Shown: piece by piece, positions 46,950 to 50,742 of the stretch
Layout: each line of letters opens with the position of its first letter
How positions within the stretch are numbered: position 1 is the stretch's first letter
NCBI GenBank assembly: GCA_902521315.1
Contig: CABYRH010000009.1
Span: 1-50,742, forward strand
Direction: 5' to 3'
Length of the DNA: 50,742 nucleotides
Source: an uncultured Alphaproteobacteria bacterium
GTDB lineage: Bacteria; Pseudomonadota; Alphaproteobacteria; HIMB59; GCA-002718135
Made by a program: the position numbers and the translations under genes
The notes under the pieces: generated by a model
The model's database searches: none
Told to the model about the DNA's origin: nothing
The model's input: only the letters and a program-made list of their open reading frames with translations

Positions 46950-48389
46950 CTAAATTGTAACGTAGGGAGACGTCCCTCGATATTTTATATCTAATTTAAG
47001 TTCTTTATCAATTGGAGGAAAAGCTCTTTGCTGACATTCCACTCTAGGACATATCCTACACGAAACTCCAATTGGCATTTGTAATTTTTTATTATTTAAA
47101 TCAATTCCTTCAGAATAAATTAGATCTTTAGCATATTTCATATCACAACCTAAACCAATCGAAACAAAACTTTTAGGCATTCCATGTTTTTCAATTCCTT
47201 TCTCGAAAGCTCTTGCGATACAAAAATATACTCTTCCATCAGGCATTTTAGATATTTGAGGATGAATTTTTCCAGGATTTAAAAATGCAGTATACACATT
47301 CCATCTAGGACAAGAACCTCCATGTCTTGGTATATGAATACCAGATAAAGAAAATCGCTTTGACACATTTCCAGCAATATCTGTTTTTAAAAAATGAAAT
47401 GGCACTCCTTCGTTTCCAGGTCTTTGAAGATTTGTTAATCTATGTGTAACTTGTTCAAAACTGCAAGCATAATGATGCATCAAGATTTCCACATCATATT
47501 TATGTAACTTAGCACTCTTTAAAAAATCACTATAAGGCATCATAAAAGCAGCAGCATAATAATTTAGTAAAGATAGTTTAAGCAAAGGTTCTACTTCTTC
47601 TGACTCAACATTATTATCTTTAATAACTTTATTAATAACATCTTTAGCCTCTAAATAAGCAACTTGTGATGCTAAATGAAAATTTCTTGATGTGTAAGTT
47701 AACATTTCAGAGAGATAAAAAATCTTGGATTTTTCATCAAATCTTTTAACTATTTTTTCATCTTCGTTTATTGTTACTATTTTAACTTCAATTCCATGTT
47801 TTTCTTTGAGATAAAGTGATAATTTAGATCCAGAACCAATGTTAGGTCCAGTTTCAAGACCTATTTCTTTTCTTAGATTTTCAGAACTAATTTCTAAATC
47901 ATGAAAGTAATTTTTATTTTCTTGAAGAATATCTGAAACAATTTCTACAGGTAGTCTTGTTGGTTTTTCTATTTGATTTGCATTCACATCCATCGTTTCA
48001 AGTCGATTTTGCATATCTTCTTTAAAGCTTTTAAAAGAATCATTAATTGTCAGTAATGCTTTAGCTATGTTAGGATTTGAACCAATGAAGTCACTTGTGT
48101 CATGATTGGTTATCTTTAAATCATCAAAAATTTCATTACTTAAAACATCCATTACGTCTGAAAGAAGTCGTTTGCTAGATTCTGTTGAGAAGTCTTTGAT
48201 TGATATATCTAATTTTTCAGCTGCTTTAATTAGTAGTGAAAGCGGTATTTTTCTTTTTCCACTTTCAATTAAATTTAAATAACTAGCAGATATTCCAATA
48301 GTTTTTGATAATTCAGCTTGTGAAAAACCTTTACTTATCCTTTGTTTTTTTAACCTTGGGCCAAAATTTATATCAGATTCAATATTCAT
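46950..48389 (-). CDS. ScfR/RamB-type transcriptional regulator (HTH + ImmA/IrrE + DUF2083)
   Basis: 479 residues. An N-terminal XRE helix-turn-helix (about 11-65: S-Q-A-E-L-S-K-T...S-Y-L-N-L-I-E-S-G-K-R) is followed by an ImmA/IrrE-like domain whose HExxH is degenerate and a C-terminal DUF2083 domain with C-R-I-C-P-R-V-E-C. This is the short-chain fatty acyl-CoA regulator family (RamB, PccR, MccR), which control glyoxylate, acetate and propionate genes. Neighbouring carnitine genes make acetoacetate and use acetyl-CoA, fitting an acyl-CoA sensor. A tandem operator-like site overlaps its own start codon, suggesting autoregulation. Confidence 0.9.
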   Translation of the reverse strand: MNIESDINFGPRLKKQRISKGFSQAELSKTIGISASYLNLIESGKRKIPLSLLIKAAEKLDISIKDFSTESSKRLLSDVMDVLSNEIFDDLKITNHDTSDFIGSNPNIAKALLTINDSFKSFKEDMQNRLETMDVNANQIEKPTRLPVEIVSDILQENKNYFHDLEISSENLRKEIGLETGPNIGSGSKLSLYLKEKHGIEVKIVTINEDEKIVKRFDEKSKIFYLSEMLTYTSRNFHLASQVAYLEAKDVINKVIKDNNVESEEVEPLLKLSLLNYYAAAFMMPYSDFLKSAKLHKYDVEILMHHYACSFEQVTHRLTNLQRPGNEGVPFHFLKTDIAGNVSKRFSLSGIHIPRHGGSCPRWNVYTAFLNPGKIHPQISKMPDGRVYFCIARAFEKGIEKHGMPKSFVSIGLGCDMKYAKDLIYSEGIDLNNKKLQMPIGVSCRICPRVECQQRAFPPIDKELKLDIKYRGTSPYVTI

Positions 48390-48405
48390 TTACAAAATTT
48401 ACAAA
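48389..48405 (-). promoter_or_regulatory. Operator-like site A at regulator start
   Basis: On the minus strand two TTTGTAAA octamers separated by one base run straight into the ATG of the regulator. ScfR-family operators are built from TTTGCAAA-like half sites (for PccR two copies 4 bases apart). Probably the regulator's own site; a -10-like TAAATT is embedded in it. Confidence 0.6.
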
Positions 48406-48479
48406 AATAATAAATTCAAAGTAATTTTCTTTACATTAAAACTAAGAAAAACTCTAGTTTTTTTTTTTATTATTATGTA

Positions 48480-48496
48480 TTTGTAAAATCTGTAAA
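48480..48496 (+). promoter_or_regulatory. Operator-like site B before the 59-aa ORF
   Basis: TTTGTAAA, one base, then TCTGTAAA: 15 of 17 positions identical to site A in the opposite orientation. It ends one base before the ATG at 48498 and embeds TAAAAT, 8 bases from that ATG. It implies that the regulator controls both divergent genes. Confidence 0.6.
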
Positions 48497-48497
48497 T

Positions 48498-48677
48498 ATG
48501 AATAGCAAATTAACAGAAAATATTAATAACCAAAAAGAAAGCCTAGAGCAGAGCTCTATTGAGAATAAAGTTCTTGAAGGATCTATAGACTCAAATTACG
48601 ACCTTAATCTTGCTGATGGTATCGAAGCATACTACAGCGAAAGATACGGTTGGACTCTTAGAAGAAAAACTATCTAA
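48498..48677 (+). CDS. Uncharacterised 59-residue protein divergent from the regulator
   Basis: An ATG-to-TAA frame of 59 codons that I do not recognise. The first half is polar and acidic (Asn, Glu, Gln, Ser); the end, G-I-E-A-Y-Y-S-E-R-Y-G-W-T-L-R-R-K, is aromatic and basic. No signal peptide, helix or Cys is visible. Coding evidence: all four Tyr codons are TAC and 16 of 57 informative codons end in G or C, above its AT-rich neighbours, as in highly expressed genes. It lies 108 bases from the ScfR-type regulator, behind an operator-like site, and 24 bases from the tail of the GMC gene. Confidence 0.6.
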   Translation: MNSKLTENINNQKESLEQSSIENKVLEGSIDSNYDLNLADGIEAYYSERYGWTLRRKTI

Positions 48678-48701
48678 TTATATTAGATTTTAGTTCTCTA
48701 A

Positions 48702-50300
48702 CTAACGGTACTCTATTATTTGGTCGTAAGCCTTTTCAGCAATCATAATAGTTGTTGCATTTAAATTAGCACTGACAATATCTGGCATTACAGAAGCATC
48801 AATAACTCTTAAATTTTGAATTCCATGAACCCTTAGGTTTTGGTCTACAACTGAAGTTTTATCCTCACCCATTTTATTTGTGCATGACGGATGATACGCA
48901 GATTCAGATGTATTTTTAATAACTTCATCTAACTCATTTTGATTAGATATATTCTTTCCAGGCCTAATTTCTGTGCCAACATATTCTTTTAGTGCTTTTT
49001 GAGACAAAATTTTTTTAGCAATTACTACACCTTCTCTCATTTGTTTTAAATCGTCTTCATGCTTAAGATAATTAAATTGTATTTTAGGATCATCTTTATA
49101 GTTATTTGTTTTAATTTTGACAAACCCCCTACTTTTTGGTCTATTTGGACAAACATGAAATTGAAAAGCTTCAAAATTAGGATTTTCTAAACCATGATTA
49201 ATAACTAAGTATGGAAAAAAATGAAATTGTAAGTTTGGATGATTATATGATTTATCAGACTTAACAAAACCTCCTAACTCTAAATGTGAGTTTGCCAACC
49301 TACCTTTTTTAAATAAAAACCATTTTGATCCTTCAATTGCTTGATAGAGAAAATTTGTTGCTAAAGTATGTAAAGTTTCATTTTTTTTAGATTTATATTG
49401 AATATACATCTCTAAATGATCTTGTAAATTTTCTCCCACGCCAACTAAATTATTAATTACTTCTATTCCCAAGTTTTTAAGATGTTTTTCATTACCTATT
49501 CCGGATAATTGAAGAATTTTGGGAGAATTAATTGAACCTGCACAAAGTATAACTTCTTTATTTGCTAAATATTTATTTGTTATGTTTTTTTTAATTGTTT
49601 CAACACCAATTGCAGTTTTATTTTTAAAAAGAATTTTTTTCACATCAATATTATTTATTATTGTAAGATTTTTTCTATTTTGTATTGGTTCTAAATATGC
49701 CTTAGCAACGCTTTGTCTGACACCGTTGTTTATTGTTACATCAAAAGTTCCAAAACCTTCATTATCAGTATTATTAGAGTCATTAAATATTTTATATCCA
49801 GCTTCTTGTGCAGCATCTAAAACTTTTTTAAATAAAGGATATTTTTTATCTATATTTGATTTATTTACTTTTAATGGCCCCTCTTTACCTCTTTCATTAC
49901 TATCATGAGACCAAGTTTCTAATTTTTTAAAAAAAGGTACAACTTTTTCATATGACCAATCAGTTAAACCACTTGAAGACCATCTATCAAAATCCTCTTT
50001 ATGACCTCTAGCAAAAACCATGCCGTTATGTGATGAACATCCTCCAATCATTTTACCTCTTGGACAATATAAAGATCTATTATTTAGAAATGGTTCAGGC
50101 TCTGTATAATATTTCCAATTATACTTTGGATCATGCATTGCATATAGAAGTGCGCTTGGCATATCAACTTTCCAAGTTTTACTCGATGGACCAGCTTCTA
50201 ATAAAATTACGGAATTCTTTGATTGTGAAGACAATCTGTTAGCTAAAACACAACCTGCTGATCCTGCACCAACAATGATGTAATCAGCGTTGTTATCCAC
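48702..50300 (-). CDS. GMC-family FAD oxidoreductase, choline dehydrogenase-like
   Basis: 532 residues, start GTG at 50300 sharing one base with the upstream SDR stop (TAGTG). FAD-binding V-G-A-G-S-A-G-C-V-L-A (10-20), G-K-M-I-G-G-C-S-S-H-N-G, and the C-terminal Y-H-P-S-C-T-N-K-M-G with catalytic His470 and partner Asn514. BetA oxidises choline to betaine aldehyde; closeness to a betaine-forming carnitine set makes that attractive, but GMC enzymes act on many alcohols and no betaine aldehyde dehydrogenase is in view. Confidence 0.85.
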   Translation of the reverse strand: MDNNADYIIVGAGSAGCVLANRLSSQSKNSVILLEAGPSSKTWKVDMPSALLYAMHDPKYNWKYYTEPEPFLNNRSLYCPRGKMIGGCSSHNGMVFARGHKEDFDRWSSSGLTDWSYEKVVPFFKKLETWSHDSNERGKEGPLKVNKSNIDKKYPLFKKVLDAAQEAGYKIFNDSNNTDNEGFGTFDVTINNGVRQSVAKAYLEPIQNRKNLTIINNIDVKKILFKNKTAIGVETIKKNITNKYLANKEVILCAGSINSPKILQLSGIGNEKHLKNLGIEVINNLVGVGENLQDHLEMYIQYKSKKNETLHTLATNFLYQAIEGSKWFLFKKGRLANSHLELGGFVKSDKSYNHPNLQFHFFPYLVINHGLENPNFEAFQFHVCPNRPKSRGFVKIKTNNYKDDPKIQFNYLKHEDDLKQMREGVVIAKKILSQKALKEYVGTEIRPGKNISNQNELDEVIKNTSESAYHPSCTNKMGEDKTSVVDQNLRVHGIQNLRVIDASVMPDIVSANLNATTIMIAEKAYDQIIEYR

Positions 50301-50742
50301 TAATTCATTCTTTCAGTATTTCCATCAACAGTCATGATTTGACCAGATACATTTTCTGAGGCATCGCTCAATAAAAATAAAGCCATTGATGCAATATCTT
50401 CCTTTTCTACAAATGTATTCAATGAAACCATTGATTCTAATTCTTTTCTTACTTTTTTGCTTGTTGATTTAATTAATTTAGCTTTTGCATTTATTACTCT
50501 GTCCATTCTATCACCATTCACTGCACCTGGACAAATTGCATTTACTCGTATTTTAAATTTTCCAAGCTCAACGGCTAGTGTTTTAGTTAATCCAATTATT
50601 GCCCATTTACTTGATGTATATGGTGAACGTTGTGCATAACCAAATAAACCAGCAGTTGAAGATAAATTAATTATTGATGCCCTTTTAGTTTTTTTTAAAA
50701 AAGGAATAGCAAATTTAGTATAATAAAAATGTGAACTTAGAT
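50300..50742 (-). CDS. SDR-family oxidoreductase (5' end outside window)
   Basis: The frame enters from the window edge and ends at 50300, giving about 147 residues of the C-terminal part. The N-L-S-S-T-A-G and S-P-Y-T-S-S-K-W-A motifs supply the catalytic Ser-Tyr-Lys; R-V-N-A-I-C-P-G-A-V and S-G-Q-I-M-T-V-D-G-N are the usual later segments of a classical short-chain dehydrogenase. It is upstream of, and overlaps by one base, the GMC gene, so both may act in the same oxidation series. Substrate unknown. Confidence 0.9.
   Translation of the reverse strand, partial: LSSHFYYTKFAIPFLKKTKRASIINLSSTAGLFGYAQRSPYTSSKWAIIGLTKTLAVELGKFKIRVNAICPGAVNGDRMDRVINAKAKLIKSTSKKVRKELESMVSLNTFVEKEDIASMALFLLSDASENVSGQIMTVDGNTERMN

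Noticed and set aside
49519..49908. 129-codon plus-strand frame inside the GMC gene
   Set aside because: Antisense shadow of a well-supported enzyme; the translation is hydrophobic low-complexity with no family resemblance.
1..50742. CtrA-type TTAA-N7-TTAA sites, CRISPR repeats, insertion sequences or prophage
   Set aside because: TTAA pairs are uninformative at this base composition, and no regularly spaced repeats, transposase or phage genes are seen.

Overview
The window is a gene-dense, very AT-rich stretch (about 70 % A+T by eye) from what is almost certainly a free-living marine alphaproteobacterium with a streamlined genome (SAR11-like or an AEGEAN-169/HIMB59-like lineage; I cannot choose between them). 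The alphaproteobacterial markers are a DUF2794 protein, a one-cysteine DksA followed by a DUF3553 protein, a GTTC-N7-GTTC SOS box upstream of recA, a eukaryote-type NADP isocitrate dehydrogenase, class II DAHP synthase and an ScfR/RamB-type regulator. No phage, IS element, CRISPR array or rRNA is visible. No gene-free stretch exceeds 300 bases; the largest is the recA/dksA spacer of about 210 bases.

Layout. 1-2091 (minus): thioredoxin-like protein, YfgM-like membrane protein and a BamB-like lipoprotein cut by the window edge. 2116-2445 (plus): DUF2794. 2500-5052 (minus): a NitT/TauT-type ABC importer. 5189-7331 (minus): guaA and rlmE. 7401-13816 (plus): a two-gene RND efflux system, a LOG-family nucleosidase and icd. 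13809-17679 (minus): alaS and recA with a clear terminator. 17894-20246 (plus): dksA, DUF3553, moaA, nadK. 20249-21482 (minus): VOC protein, tRNA-Leu(TAA) and a CinA-N-like protein. 21540-25149 (plus): map, purB, bolA-like, grxD, rarD-like. 25127-33603 (minus): parA-like, glmU, DAHP synthase, nadE, gltX, cimA, trmJ-like, rpsD. 33655-34572 (plus): tsaC/sua5.

The right third is catabolic. 34573-43024 is a polyamine unit: a Pot-type importer, agmatine deiminase (AguA), N-carbamoylputrescine amidase (AguB), gamma-glutamylputrescine synthetase (PuuA) and oxidase (PuuB). Together these would take imported agmatine or putrescine to gamma-glutamyl-aminobutyraldehyde. 43053-46949 holds an HD-domain protein and a carnitine-to-glycine-betaine set (thioesterase, BKACE cleavage enzyme, carnitine dehydrogenase), followed by an MDR-type reductase. 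Next to it lies an ScfR-type short-chain acyl-CoA regulator facing a previously uncalled 59-residue ORF; both start codons directly abut near-identical TTTGTAAA tandem operators. The window ends with a GMC (choline dehydrogenase-like) enzyme and a truncated SDR.

Genome-wide habits visible here: tail-to-tail genes usually touch or overlap; several genes have a -10-like hexamer only 6-8 bases before the start codon, suggesting leaderless mRNAs; and the only two textbook Shine-Dalgarno sites belong to the two periplasmic binding proteins, each followed by a strong intercistronic hairpin. I find no unmistakably new multi-gene system. The best candidate for something undescribed is the regulator/59-aa ORF pair with its start-codon operators, followed by the HD-domain protein beside the carnitine genes.
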